A stretch of 64,000 nt of DNA. It comes from an uncultured bacterium (GTDB lineage Bacteria; Patescibacteriota; Minisyncoccia; Phycocordibacterales; UBA9973). This document shows positions 1-8,440 of the stretch, in pieces. The position numbers were made by a program, and so were the translations under genes. Numbering within the stretch: the first letter of the stretch is position 1; every line of letters starts with the position of its first letter. The DNA is taken from assembly GCA_937895515.1 (NCBI GenBank), contig CALAYS010000157.1, positions 1 through 64,000 of the forward strand, written 5' to 3'. The notes under the pieces were generated by a model. It did no database searches. It was not told where the DNA came from and saw only the letters and a list, made by a program, of their open reading frames with translations.

Positions 1-110
1 GCCAATTTTATACCAGTATTCTCTTGTTTTTATGCTATTATTTGTTTGTGATCCTTTATTAGTTATTTCTGGATTGTTCGAAGTTTCAGAATCTAAGTGC
101 ACACAAGAAA

Positions 111-144
111 ATATAAAAATCCCCATTACTGGGGATTTTTATAT
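111..144. terminator. Bidirectional hairpin terminator
   Basis: A 14-bp perfect inverted repeat (111-124 and 131-144) with a 6-nt loop has a GGGG/CCCC core flanked by A and T tracts. It lies just past the stop of the minus-strand glutaredoxin gene and would act in either direction. The 110 bases to its left hold no gene I can support. Confidence 0.85.
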
Positions 145-150
145 TGTATA

Positions 151-390
151 TTATTCAGTAATTCCTAATAAATCATTGAGTACTGGTTTGTTAAACCCTA
201 CAATCACATCGTTTTCAATTTTAATTACTGGGACTCCCATTTGACCGGACATTGTAATCATCTCTTGGCGTGCATTTTGGTCCTCTGCGACGTTTATATC
301 AGTAAAAGGTATATTCTTACCAGTTAGATATTCTTTTGCCATATGGCAAAAATGACAGCTTGGAGTACTATAAATTGTGATTGTTTTCAT
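151..390 (-). CDS. Glutaredoxin-like protein
   Basis: A 79-residue thioredoxin-fold protein, the usual length of a small glutaredoxin or NrdH-type redoxin. The redox-active pair is seen as CHFC at residues 12-15, and the cis-proline loop is GVPVI around residue 54. Such proteins reduce disulfides in the cytoplasm, for example in ribonucleotide reductase, taking electrons from glutathione or thioredoxin reductase. A thioredoxin reductase gene is present at 17410-18351. The gene follows a tiny membrane-protein ORF by 5 nt, so the two probably share a transcript. The physiological partner cannot be told from sequence. Confidence 0.9.
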   Translation of the reverse strand: MKTITIYSTPSCHFCHMAKEYLTGKNIPFTDINVAEDQNARQEMITMSGQMGVPVIKIENDVIVGFNKPVLNDLLGITE

Positions 391-395
391 ATAAT

Positions 396-503
396 TTAGT
401 TAAATAAACTTGGTAAATATAATGAGACCATACTAATAATAATTAAAACTACTGCGATACTAAAAAATATCTGTAATCTTTTTTTGGCTTTTGTACTAAA
501 CAT
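396..503 (-). CDS. Tiny single-pass membrane protein (35 aa)
   Basis: This short frame begins ATG (complement of 501-503) and stops TAA (complement of 396-398). The product starts MFSTKAKKRLQIFF, continues into a strongly hydrophobic stretch (residues 12-31) and ends in SLFN. The positively charged N terminus followed by a hydrophobic helix is typical of a small inner-membrane protein with its N terminus inside. It ends 5 nt before glutaredoxin, as expected of an operon leader gene, and diverges from the DivIC-like gene at 521. Its function is unknown. It could be a chance ORF, but composition and placement favour a real gene. Confidence 0.6.
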   Translation of the reverse strand: MFSTKAKKRLQIFFSIAVVLIIISMVSLYLPSLFN

Positions 504-520
504 AGTATATACTTTACCAT

Positions 521-850
521 ATGATTAGGTATTTGCGCCAGCTTTTCAAACATCACGAAACACGACCTTTAATAATCAAGACCGTGGTGTATTTAGTGTT
601 ATTAATCGCTGTTTTTTATGGTACTTATGGTATGGCTAAATCATTTGTTCGGGTTAGAAACCAAAAAATTAGTAAACAAAAAGAGCTAGTCGACATTAAC
701 AAACGGTTAGATGTAATAAATTCTCAATCCATTAATAATGATGATTTTCAAAAGGAAAAAATCGTTCGGGAAAAGCTCCATATGGCTCGGCCAGGGGAAG
801 ATATCATAATTATTGTGCCAACAGAAGAGGCTAAAAAGGCTATCAAGTAA
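521..850 (+). CDS. FtsB/DivIC-like septum formation initiator
   Basis: A 109-residue bitopic membrane protein. A cytoplasmic N terminus (1-17) precedes one transmembrane helix (about 18-38) and a coiled-coil stretch (about 45-70). It then has the family signature REKLHMARPGE (83-93) just before a hydrophobic beta strand. This is the architecture of FtsB/DivIC, which joins FtsL and FtsQ/DivIB at the division septum. A -10-like TATACT lies 7 nt before the ATG, so the message may be leaderless. Family assignment is good; which of FtsB or DivIC it corresponds to is not resolved. Confidence 0.8.
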   Translation: MIRYLRQLFKHHETRPLIIKTVVYLVLLIAVFYGTYGMAKSFVRVRNQKISKQKELVDINKRLDVINSQSINNDDFQKEKIVREKLHMARPGEDIIIIVPTEEAKKAIK

Positions 851-888
851 ATCTTTTATTTATTATAAATTTATGTTATATTAGCTAT

Positions 889-1176
889 ATGGATCAAGAG
901 GATAAAGCAATGCTTATAGAAATCAAGAAACAACTTGATGAAAATACTGTTATGCTTAAAAAGATTCTTAGACAGAATCAAATCGCTCTTTGGTCAAAAA
1001 TAGGGTATTGGGCTTTTATAATACTTCTAACAATCGGAGCTTTTGCTGTTGTTAAGCCACTTTTAAATACACTTGGGTCAGTATATGCTCCATCTGGATT
1101 AGGTGCATCATTGAAAACATTAAGCAGTCCTTCGACTTTAGATCAAATAAAAGAATTACAACAAGATTTTCAATAA
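889..1176 (+). CDS. Small membrane protein, unknown function
   Basis: 95 residues. An amphipathic, charged N-terminal helix rich in Lys, Glu and Leu (about 1-30) is followed by one transmembrane segment (about 36-58) and a polar tail ending in a short Gln/Leu-rich helix. No catalytic motif is visible. The -10-like TATATT ends 6 nt before the ATG. It lies between the DivIC-like gene and tRNA-Phe on the same strand. I do not recognise a named family. Confidence 0.7.
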   Translation: MDQEDKAMLIEIKKQLDENTVMLKKILRQNQIALWSKIGYWAFIILLTIGAFAVVKPLLNTLGSVYAPSGLGASLKTLSSPSTLDQIKELQQDFQ

Positions 1177-1224
1177 AAATTGAAAATAAATATGCCTAAA
1201 ACAAAAAGGTTATAATAAAATTAT

Positions 1225-1300
1225 GCCTAGGTAGCTCAGTTGGTAGAGCGCTCCCCTGAAGAGGGAGATGTCGGCAGTTCAAGTCTGCCCCTAGGCACCA
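1225..1300 (+). tRNA. tRNA-Phe (GAA), CCA encoded
   Basis: A full cloverleaf is visible. The acceptor is GCCTAGG/CCTAGGC, the D arm contains AGCTCAGTTGGTAGAGC, the anticodon stem CTCCC/GGGAG closes loop CTGAAGA with anticodon GAA, and the T arm is GGCAG/CTGCC around TTCAAGT. The discriminator is A and the terminal CCA is encoded at 1298-1300, unlike the other tRNAs in this window. A TATAAT box at 1211-1216 is close upstream. Confidence 0.97.
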
Positions 1301-1330
1301 GAATAATAAAGACTTAGTTATTTAGAATTT

Positions 1331-1912
1331 ATGAAACTTAAAAAAACAAAAAATTTGATAATGTTTATTGGAAAAACTCATTCCGGTAAAACTACTTTTG
1401 CTAAAGAATTGGAAGAAATAAATCATGATGTATTAGTTTTAGAAGCAGATCCTATAGCTTTATTTATGCGTGAGAATTTTCCAAAACTTAGGGAGATGGA
1501 CGATAAAGAGCATTCTGTAAAATTTAAAAATGTCTCTTTGAAATACAAAATATTTTTATTACTTTTAGAATTTTCCATGTCTTTTGATAAAACAATAATT
1601 TTGTCTAATTCAAATATGTATTCTAGTGGTAGAAAATTAATTTTTAATTTAGCTAAAAAATTTAATTATAAAATAATTGGTGTTTATTTTGATTTTCCAG
1701 AAGAACTTCTTGTTTCTAGAATTAAAAAGTCAAAAAGAACAACAAAAATTTTAAGGGTTTCTAAAGATTTTAACGAGCTTATAATAAACCAAAGGACAAG
1801 AATGCAAATTCCTAACCCTAAAGATTTTAATAAATTCTTTATTGTTAATTCTGAAAGTAATTTTAATGAAATGAAAAAAGATTTAATAAAAATTATTAAA
1901 AATAGTAATTAG
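1331..1912 (+). CDS. P-loop kinase-like ATPase (AAA_33 type)
   Basis: 193 residues with a Walker A motif GKTHSGKT at 14-21 directly after the first beta strand. An acidic residue follows the second strand (LVLEADP, about 36-42), and a third strand ends VYFDFPEELLVSRI, resembling the lid region of small nucleoside or polynucleotide kinases. The layout resembles the AAA_33 / zeta-toxin-like kinase group that phosphorylates small molecules. The substrate is unknown and no antitoxin gene is adjacent. The coding sequence is noticeably AT-rich. A second kinase of this type lies at 9775. Confidence 0.7.
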   Translation: MKLKKTKNLIMFIGKTHSGKTTFAKELEEINHDVLVLEADPIALFMRENFPKLREMDDKEHSVKFKNVSLKYKIFLLLLEFSMSFDKTIILSNSNMYSSGRKLIFNLAKKFNYKIIGVYFDFPEELLVSRIKKSKRTTKILRVSKDFNELIINQRTRMQIPNPKDFNKFFIVNSESNFNEMKKDLIKIIKNSN

Positions 1913-1952
1913 ATTATTTTTTATAATTGTGACTAGGTATTATAAAATATAA

Positions 1953-1980
1953 ATAAAAATCCCCGTTAGGGGATTTTTAT
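1953..1980. terminator. Bidirectional hairpin terminator
   Basis: The arms ATAAAAATCCCC and GGGGATTTTTAT (1953-1964 and 1969-1980) close a GTTA loop between two convergent genes. It can terminate the kinase gene to the left and the Hsp20 gene to the right, whose stop codon overlaps its end. It closely resembles the terminator at 111-144. Confidence 0.85.
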
Positions 1981-2504
1981 TATATAGATTTTACTCTTAT
2001 ACTTGCTCGTTTTTGCTTGTCGATTTTAGGAAGCTTGATTATGATTAAACCATGTTTTTCTACAGCTTCGGCTTCTTCGGGTTCAACCTCGGCTGGTAGG
2101 TCAATCATTCTTGAAAAGGATCCCCAGTAAAGCTCACGAATACAATAGTTATTATCATCCATTTTTTGGGAAACTTGGCGTTTACCTTTAATAGTCATTG
2201 AATCCCTAGTAATTGTAATTTGCAATTCATCAGGTCTAACTCCTGCAACAAAAGCTTGAACAATTATTTCGGTATCTGTATGGTAAACATCAACTGGCAA
2301 TTCTCCATCTTCTTCTTCATCTTGATATGTATGTAAAAATGGATCAACTTCTTCGGTAACTTCAATATTTGTTTCCATCGAGTGACTTCGTGCTGTACGA
2401 GATTTTGTTTTTGGAGATTCTTTTTCTTCAAATATTTCGTCATCACCAATTTTCATTGATCCGGTTAGTCTTTCAAAAAAAGATTTCTTTTTGCTTTCAG
2501 CCAT
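1980..2504 (-). CDS. Small heat-shock protein, Hsp20/alpha-crystallin family
   Basis: 174 residues. An acidic, low-complexity N-terminal region (about 1-70) is followed by the alpha-crystallin domain (about 72-165). Its signature begins with LPVDVYHTDTEIIVQAFVAGV and includes the later strand GLIIIKLPK. The end IRVKSI resembles the C-terminal I-x-I motif used for oligomer assembly. Hsp20 proteins are ATP-independent holdases that pass unfolding clients to DnaK, encoded at 40407. The gene is followed by its terminator and sits 7 nt downstream of the PrsW gene, so the valS-prsW-hsp20 group is probably one operon. Confidence 0.92.
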   Translation of the reverse strand: MAESKKKSFFERLTGSMKIGDDEIFEEKESPKTKSRTARSHSMETNIEVTEEVDPFLHTYQDEEEDGELPVDVYHTDTEIIVQAFVAGVRPDELQITITRDSMTIKGKRQVSQKMDDNNYCIRELYWGSFSRMIDLPAEVEPEEAEAVEKHGLIIIKLPKIDKQKRASIRVKSI

Positions 2505-2511
2505 AATTTAT

Positions 2512-3225
2512 TTATTCCACATTATTTTGTCCTTTAAGACGTCGTAGTTTTTCTAAAAGGAGAATACTAATAATTGTAACCACCCACAGTAATCCAAATA
2601 TTTTGAAAAATTGTTGGTTTGTTGCATTCATTATAAATAAATTAAACATACTATGCAATGTTACAGCTGCAAATAATCCACCGAGTAAATAAATAAATAA
2701 ATTTTTCCATCCTTGAAAAAAAGATAAACCAATTCCAATACCAACAAATGCAGTTGATACAGCATGAAGAAGTGTTGAACCCAAGTAACGCAAATTACCA
2801 GTTAAAAATTGTGACCCAACATTGTTAACAATATCGGGGTTCATTAAAAATAAAATATTTTCTAGTCCTGCAAAACCCAAAGCTCCTGCAATTAAATACA
2901 TTGGAAAATCAATTGGGTCATTTACATAAAAATTGTTTTTAATAATTATGGCAACAGCTACATATTTAACTACTTCTTCAATACTTGCCCAAGATATCAT
3001 TAATGCCCGGGTATTATCAGCTAAATATGGCTGGACTAAATGCTCTAGTGGTATAGCTATAAAAACTGATAGCATTCCAACTATAAAAACAACTAAAACC
3101 AATCGTACTGGTTCACGGTCGCCTTTTTCTTCACTATGCATCCAGAAAAACAGCCATGCTAGCGCGGGGATTAACCCACCAACAATTGCGTTTAATGTTT
3201 CTTTGTTTAGTCCAAAGCCACCCAT
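2512..3225 (-). CDS. PrsW-family intramembrane metalloprotease
   Basis: 237 residues with about seven or eight transmembrane segments. The conserved PrsW/CPBP-like residues are visible: EEVVK at 83-87, Glu122 in GLENILF, His154 in LLHAVSTAF and His191 in LHSMFN. In Bacillus, PrsW cleaves the anti-sigma factor RsiW, but in reduced genomes the target is usually unknown. The start codon overlaps the last 19 nt of valS, which suggests translational coupling. The next internal ATG would remove the first helix, so the overlapping start is preferred. Confidence 0.88.
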   Translation of the reverse strand: MGGFGLNKETLNAIVGGLIPALAWLFFWMHSEEKGDREPVRLVLVVFIVGMLSVFIAIPLEHLVQPYLADNTRALMISWASIEEVVKYVAVAIIIKNNFYVNDPIDFPMYLIAGALGFAGLENILFLMNPDIVNNVGSQFLTGNLRYLGSTLLHAVSTAFVGIGIGLSFFQGWKNLFIYLLGGLFAAVTLHSMFNLFIMNATNQQFFKIFGLLWVVTIISILLLEKLRRLKGQNNVE

Positions 3226-5375
3226 GGATGTGTCATTAATGGTAATGTATCTTTACCTTCGTTTATAATTTGCCAAATTTCTTCAGTTACAAAAGGCATA
3301 AAAGGGTGCAGTACTGTAATTGTTTCAGTAAGTAATAGGTATAGTAATTTCATTCTAGAATTTTTAACCATTATGTCATCACTATTTAATAATGGTTTAC
3401 TTTCTTCTAAAATTGTAGATGCAAAAGTATCCCAAATATAATGATAAATAGCATCACTAGCTAAATGAATTTGATAATTTTCAATATTGTTTGTTATTTT
3501 TTTAGCAACTATTTTCCATTCAGAATATATTTTGGCATCATCTAATGTTAGTGCACAATTTAAATCAAGATCTTTTGTATTAGTTTGTACAAACCGTGTT
3601 ATATTCCAAATTTTATTTGCAAAGTTTTTATAACCTTTGATTTTATCTTTTGATAATGCTAAATCTGTTCCCGGGGTATTACCAACAATCATTCCCATTC
3701 TTAGGGCATCTGCACCGTATATGTCTGCAATTTCTATTGGGCTTATTATATTACCTTTCGACTTACTCATTTTTTGGCCTTTTTCGTCGTTAACCATTCC
3801 ATGAAGGTATACATCTTTAAAAGGAACTTCATTTTTTAAATATAAACCAAATATGACCATTCTTGGTATCCATTTAAAAATTAAATCACGACCTGTTTCC
3901 ATTAATGACGTTGGGTGGTATGTTTCAACATCAGGAGAATTAGGGTAACCTAACGCAAGTAATGTCCATTGTCCAGATGAGAACCATGTATCAAATGTAT
4001 CAGTATCTTTAATTAATTCACCACCACACTCACATGTTGTTAATTCATCTTCTAAATCAGAGTATCCACGTTTACACGTGGTACAAATTTTTGCAGGAAT
4101 AGGAATACCCCAAATTATTTGTCGAGATATATTCCAATCGATATTGTTTTCCATCCAGTATTTAAAAATCTTCGTATAGTTGTCTGGATAAAAATTAATT
4201 TTGCCATCGTTAGCAGCATCTAATGCCATTTTAGCTAAAGGGGCCATTTTAACAAACCATTGGTCTTTAATTTGAGGTTCGATAACTGTTTCGCATTTGT
4301 AGCATACTTTAACATTATGTTTGTATTCACTATCAATTTTAACAAGTAATCCTAATGATTGTAATTTTTCTACTATTTGATTGCGAGCTTTTGAAATATG
4401 AAGACCTGCAAATTCACCAGCTATTGGTAACAGTTTGCCTTTCCAGTCGATTATTTGTTCTTTGTCTAGATTGTATTTTTCAGCAATATCAAAGTCTACG
4501 TTAGAATGCCAAGGTGTTATTGTCATAACTCCTGTACCTAATTCCATGTCGATACTTTCATCCTTTATAATTGTAGCTGTAATTTTCCCATTCATCCAAT
4601 CTACATCTAATGTTTGACCATGTTTGTATTCTTGATATCTAGTATCGTCTGGATGCATAACTACATATTTATCACCGAATTTTGTTTCTGGACGGGCTGT
4701 TGCAATAACAAATGGCCCATATTGCAAATAGTAAAATGGATCTTTCTTTTCAATAAATTCTGTTTCAACTTCAGAAAGGGAAGTTTGATGTTTTGCACAC
4801 CAGTTAACAATACGGTCTCCACGATAAATTAATCCATCTTTGAACATTTTATCAAATGTTGTTTGAGCGGTATGTACAACATCTGGGTCTAGTGTAAATT
4901 TTTCTCGAGACCAGTCACATGATGCACCAAGCCGGCGGACATCAGCTTCCATAAATTGTTTGCTTTCAATTGTAAAGTCATAGATTTCCTTGTATAAATC
5001 TTTTGGATCCATATCAAATCTAGAACGACCTTCTTTTTCTAATTTTCGTTCATATACTATTTGTGTTTCAAAACCAGCATGGTCAGCTCCAGGCACCCAC
5101 AATGTTTTATAACCATTCATTCTATGGAATCTTGTAAATATATCTTGCAGGGTCATTGTCAAACCATGTCCAACATGAAGACGACCATTCGCATTAGGTG
5201 GAGGCATAATTATACAGTATGGTTTTGCATCATTTTTTGTTATACCTTTTTCAATACAGACATCAGGGTTAAAAAAACCAGAATTTTCCCACATTTGATA
5301 AATGCGAGATTCAGTATCAGTTGGATTATATGGAGCTAAAAGCTTGGGATTTATATCAATATCTTCAGGATTCAT
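3207..5375 (-). CDS. valS: Valyl-tRNA synthetase (compact)
   Basis: A class I aminoacyl-tRNA synthetase of 722 residues. The HIGH motif appears as HVGH at 67-70 and the KMSKS motif is exact at 535-539. The CP1 editing domain lies between them, and zinc-ribbon-like CxxC pairs (CYKC, CTTC with a later CEC) are visible. Bacterial ValRS is usually about 880-950 residues. This one stops just after the anticodon-binding helices and lacks the C-terminal coiled-coil arm that contacts tRNA. A TATATT box 6 nt before the ATG on the minus strand suggests a leaderless message. Confidence 0.96.
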   Translation of the reverse strand: MNPEDIDINPKLLAPYNPTDTESRIYQMWENSGFFNPDVCIEKGITKNDAKPYCIIMPPPNANGRLHVGHGLTMTLQDIFTRFHRMNGYKTLWVPGADHAGFETQIVYERKLEKEGRSRFDMDPKDLYKEIYDFTIESKQFMEADVRRLGASCDWSREKFTLDPDVVHTAQTTFDKMFKDGLIYRGDRIVNWCAKHQTSLSEVETEFIEKKDPFYYLQYGPFVIATARPETKFGDKYVVMHPDDTRYQEYKHGQTLDVDWMNGKITATIIKDESIDMELGTGVMTITPWHSNVDFDIAEKYNLDKEQIIDWKGKLLPIAGEFAGLHISKARNQIVEKLQSLGLLVKIDSEYKHNVKVCYKCETVIEPQIKDQWFVKMAPLAKMALDAANDGKINFYPDNYTKIFKYWMENNIDWNISRQIIWGIPIPAKICTTCKRGYSDLEDELTTCECGGELIKDTDTFDTWFSSGQWTLLALGYPNSPDVETYHPTSLMETGRDLIFKWIPRMVIFGLYLKNEVPFKDVYLHGMVNDEKGQKMSKSKGNIISPIEIADIYGADALRMGMIVGNTPGTDLALSKDKIKGYKNFANKIWNITRFVQTNTKDLDLNCALTLDDAKIYSEWKIVAKKITNNIENYQIHLASDAIYHYIWDTFASTILEESKPLLNSDDIMVKNSRMKLLYLLLTETITVLHPFMPFVTEEIWQIINEGKDTLPLMTHPWVALD

Positions 5376-5413
5376 ATTTAAAATATAACATTTTTGGGTT
5401 ATTTTATAAAGCT

Positions 5414-6649
5414 TTATGCCACGCTTAGCATACCATTAGCTACAATACTATCTTTTTCATTTATTATTTCTTTATTTAAATATTCTATTCCACAAGCTAT
5501 AGCTATCATTAAAGCATTGTCACCAGTTAAAGATTGCAGTGGAAAATGCACAGTAAAATTATTTTTCTCAGCAATTTTTTGTAGTTCAGTTCGTAAATAA
5601 TTGTTAGCGGAAACTCCACCACCAACTAATAAAGTATCTATAGCAAATTCTTCCATTGCGCGGTTTGTTTTTTTAACTAAAACTTCAATTGCTGATTCTT
5701 CAAAAGCTAAAGCTAAAGATAATTTTTCGTTTTCACTTATTGGGTTACCTGCCTGCCGGCTAAGCAGGTCGCGTAAATAATACATTACTGCGGTTTTAAG
5801 CCCGGAATAAGAAAAATCATAATTTTTACTATGTAACATTGGGCGAGGGAAAATAGGTTTTGAGATATCACTCGACATATTTTTTCTAGCTTCTTCTGCT
5901 AATTTAGCAACCAATGGCCCACCAGGGTAGCTAAGACCCATTAACCGTGCGACTTTATCATATGCTTCACCAACTGCATCATCAACCGTTGCCCCTAATA
6001 GCTTGTATTCAATACTTTTGCCTTTTGAATTTTGACCTTTGAGTTCTATTAATTCCGTGTGCCCGCCGGATACTAATAATGCAATTGCATGATCAGGTAA
6101 ATCATTAAGTTTAATATTGGTGTGCATTGTATCTGTTGGTAAAATACTAGAATACAAATGCCCCAGCATATGGTTAATACCAACAACTGGAATATTCATT
6201 ATTTCACTTAATGCTCGGGCAAAATTAATTCCAACATAAAGAGCTGGTTCAAGCCCCGGTCCATTAGTCACGCAGATTAAATCAATTTTAGGGAATTTTT
6301 GATTTTTACAAAATTCATTTAAACCATTTGCAATGTCAATTTCACGATGGAGAATTTTATTAATGTTTTCAGTTTTATTTGTATCTAAATTAATTTGGGC
6401 CCATTCATTTTCAGGTATAGAAATTTTAGATTCCATAAATGTTGTATGTAGTAGTGGTACACAAGCTTTGATATGTTCAAGCTTGGCCATAGCAGGGAAA
6501 ACACCCCCAAATTGGGCGTGATATTGGGCTTGTGAGGCCGTAAAATGGCTGTGAATAGTCATATTTAGCTCATTTTGAGCATTTATACCCATATCAACCA
6601 GTGCCATTGATGTTTCGTCGCAAGATGTTTCTATTGCTAAAATCCGCAT
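5414..6649 (-). CDS. tsaD: tRNA N6-adenosine threonylcarbamoyltransferase
   Basis: 411 residues of the Kae1/TsaD/Qri7 family, which transfers threonylcarbamoyl to A37 of ANN-decoding tRNAs together with TsaB and TsaE. The start MRILAIETSCDETS and the metal-binding HMLGH (160-164) are visible, as is the ligand loop LLVSGGHTEL. The family is normally about 340 residues. Here roughly 45 extra residues (about 75-118) sit before the metal site, plus a short insert around LLSRQAG that coincides with a GC-rich palindrome at 5747-5769. TsaB and TsaE are not in this window. Confidence 0.95.
   Translation of the reverse strand: MRILAIETSCDETSMALVDMGINAQNELNMTIHSHFTASQAQYHAQFGGVFPAMAKLEHIKACVPLLHTTFMESKISIPENEWAQINLDTNKTENINKILHREIDIANGLNEFCKNQKFPKIDLICVTNGPGLEPALYVGINFARALSEIMNIPVVGINHMLGHLYSSILPTDTMHTNIKLNDLPDHAIALLVSGGHTELIELKGQNSKGKSIEYKLLGATVDDAVGEAYDKVARLMGLSYPGGPLVAKLAEEARKNMSSDISKPIFPRPMLHSKNYDFSYSGLKTAVMYYLRDLLSRQAGNPISENEKLSLALAFEESAIEVLVKKTNRAMEEFAIDTLLVGGGVSANNYLRTELQKIAEKNNFTVHFPLQSLTGDNALMIAIACGIEYLNKEIINEKDSIVANGMLSVA
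5747..5769. repeat. GC-rich palindrome inside tsaD
   Basis: Arms ACCTGC (5747-5752) and GCAGGT (5764-5769) flank a CTGCCGGC core in otherwise AT-rich coding sequence. Read on the tsaD strand it encodes DLLSRQAG. It resembles the other short GC-rich palindromes found in coding sequence here (23273-23293 and 25558-25578). Confidence 0.55.
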
Positions 6650-6705
6650 TGTTTTATAGTACTATTTTTTTTACGAATAACCAATAGTTGTGCTATTATA
6701 TCGAT

Positions 6706-7275
6706 ATGGAAATTAATAATCCTATTATTGTAATTTCAGGGCCTTCGGGTAGTGGAAAATCAACAATTTTTAAACATTTGTTAAATACTTTTAATAAATT
6801 ATCTTTAGCTGTGTCTGCCACAACAAGACCAATACGCGGTAACGAAGTAGATGGCCAGCAATATCAATTTTTAACCGAAGAAGAATTCCGCCAAAAAATA
6901 GCTAATAATGAATTACTAGAATATGAAGAAGTTTACCCTGGTAGATTTTACGGTACTCAAATTAGTGAAATTCATAGAATAGCTAACAGTGGTAAAGTCC
7001 CGCTACTTGAATTAGATGTACTAGGTGCAATTAATATTAAAAAAATGTTTCCAGACCGGGCGTACTTGATTTTCATTAATCCACCATCTATTACCGAACT
7101 GGAGAATCGTCTTCGTGCACGGGGAACAGAGACCGAAGAAAATATCCAAACTCGTCTTAAACGAGCCGAATATGAAATATCACAAAAAGATAATTTTGAT
7201 ACAGTGATACAAAATAATGATTTAGAAATTGCATTAAATGATGCAGTACAAATAGTAGGGGAATTGGTAAAATAA
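6706..7275 (+). CDS. gmk: Guanylate kinase
   Basis: 189 residues from the chosen ATG. The P-loop GPSGSGKST is at 12-20, followed by the GMP-binding segment (TTRPIRGNEVDGQQYQF) and the YGT motif. The lid helix RLRARGTETEENI is typical of the family. The enzyme converts GMP to GDP with ATP. An in-frame ATG at 6688 lies upstream but would overlap a -10-like TATTAT (6694-6699). The ATG at 6706 gives the standard N terminus and sits 6 nt after that box. Confidence 0.96.
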   Translation: MEINNPIIVISGPSGSGKSTIFKHLLNTFNKLSLAVSATTRPIRGNEVDGQQYQFLTEEEFRQKIANNELLEYEEVYPGRFYGTQISEIHRIANSGKVPLLELDVLGAINIKKMFPDRAYLIFINPPSITELENRLRARGTETEENIQTRLKRAEYEISQKDNFDTVIQNNDLEIALNDAVQIVGELVK

Positions 7276-7397
7276 AAAAGCCCTGGATTTTACGTCCAAG
7301 GCAGGTTACCGTATTTTGGGTTTAATTTTTTTTAATCTTTTTTCCCGTAATCAGCAATTGCATTTATTTGTGCATCATACCCAGTATTGGGTACTGT

Positions 7398-7763
7398 TTA
7401 TGTAAAACACCGATCGATTTCAATAAACCTAAAAGGTAAGTTTTCCTTTTGAGTACTACTTTCCAAAACTTTGCTACAAAAATTATCAATAGTTTTTTCC
7501 CGTATTGATCCTTCCGATAAATAATTAGTCGGGGTGTTAAGAATGTGTTCTATCGTAAAAGGGAATAATTCTTCATCGCGAATTCCATAAGTTTTAAAAA
7601 AGAAAATATCATCCTTTTTTGTAAGTTTATGATGAATAATTAAAATTCCATCATACCATTTTTTCTCAGACCATTCAGATCCAAATGCCCCACCATTAGC
7701 ATTACCAAACATTTTTATCTCATAGTTTGGAGTGTTTTCCGTAAGATTAAATTGAAAGTTCAT
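7398..7763 (-). CDS. Hypothetical protein (121 aa)
   Basis: I do not recognise this gene. It is predicted soluble, rich in aromatic and charged residues, with alternating strands in the first half (NYEIKMFGN, YDGILIIHHKL, DIFFFKTYG) and a helix near the end. It follows the equally unknown gene at 7787-8368 by 23 nt and probably shares its transcript. After its TAA stop the same frame stays open for 21 more codons (to 7332), encoding a peptide that reads like normal protein (see findings). Confidence 0.6.
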   Translation of the reverse strand: MNFQFNLTENTPNYEIKMFGNANGGAFGSEWSEKKWYDGILIIHHKLTKKDDIFFFKTYGIRDEELFPFTIEHILNTPTNYLSEGSIREKTIDNFCSKVLESSTQKENLPFRFIEIDRCFT

Positions 7764-7786
7764 ATTTTTAAATTTAAATGTTGAAT

Positions 7787-8368
7787 TTATTTTTTTATGG
7801 AAGATAATAATATTTCCTTATTACACATTGCATGCCACTGCAACAAACTAAACATTTCTTGAATAGTAGATACATTTTCTTCTCCAGGAATATCTTCTAT
7901 AACTTCTTGAAAGGCAATTGGTTCTGGGAAAGGAGTAATTTCAGGAAAACGAAGAGTATGGTCATCAAATGCTTCCAAAATTTCTTCATCCTCTTTATTT
8001 GCATAAATAGGGTTTTTTCTTATAACTGAAGCCATATACACGGCTTTATTTTCATAAAGTGTTTGTCCAGTTAAAATTAATCCATCTTCTCTTTCAAAAT
8101 ACCAAGTACTTCTAGTTAGTGTATTAAGATCAATCATTAATTGTTGCATCGCCATATTGCCAACGATTTTGTTGCCAAATTTTTCCTTGAATACATTTAC
8201 AGAAAAATTTATATCAATCGCGTCCATAAAACTTCTGGTGACTTCTCTGTTTTTAAAGTAACTTGAGAGTCTATTATTGTATTCCTCTAAAAGGTCAATA
8301 ATAATGTCCATAGCAGGGTCATTGTGCTTTGATACTTCTGTTTTTAAAAGTTTAAAATTATCTTTCAT
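7787..8368 (-). CDS. Hypothetical protein (193 aa)
   Basis: An acidic soluble protein with predicted alpha helices, no signal peptide and no membrane segment. The first 60 residues are helical and charged, and the C-terminal third contains an acidic, proline-rich linker followed by a helix. No motif lets me assign a function. It heads a two-gene minus-strand unit with 7398-7763 in an accessory stretch next to tRNA-Ser. Confidence 0.6.
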   Translation of the reverse strand: MKDNFKLLKTEVSKHNDPAMDIIIDLLEEYNNRLSSYFKNREVTRSFMDAIDINFSVNVFKEKFGNKIVGNMAMQQLMIDLNTLTRSTWYFEREDGLILTGQTLYENKAVYMASVIRKNPIYANKEDEEILEAFDDHTLRFPEITPFPEPIAFQEVIEDIPGEENVSTIQEMFSLLQWHAMCNKEILLSSIKK

Positions 8369-8440
8369 AGCTTTTTTTGATTTAAAAAACTATATATTAA
8401 ATTAATACTTTAGTCAAATGTTATTTTTACTAAATTTTTG

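Noticed and set aside
32..244. 70-codon plus-strand ORF overlapping the glutaredoxin gene and its terminator
   Set aside because: It runs through the hairpin terminator and is antisense to the clearly recognisable glutaredoxin gene; its composition is unremarkable.
1331..1912. Zeta-type toxin of a toxin-antitoxin system
   Set aside because: The P-loop kinase fold is compatible, but no adjacent antitoxin gene and no toxin-specific residues can be shown.
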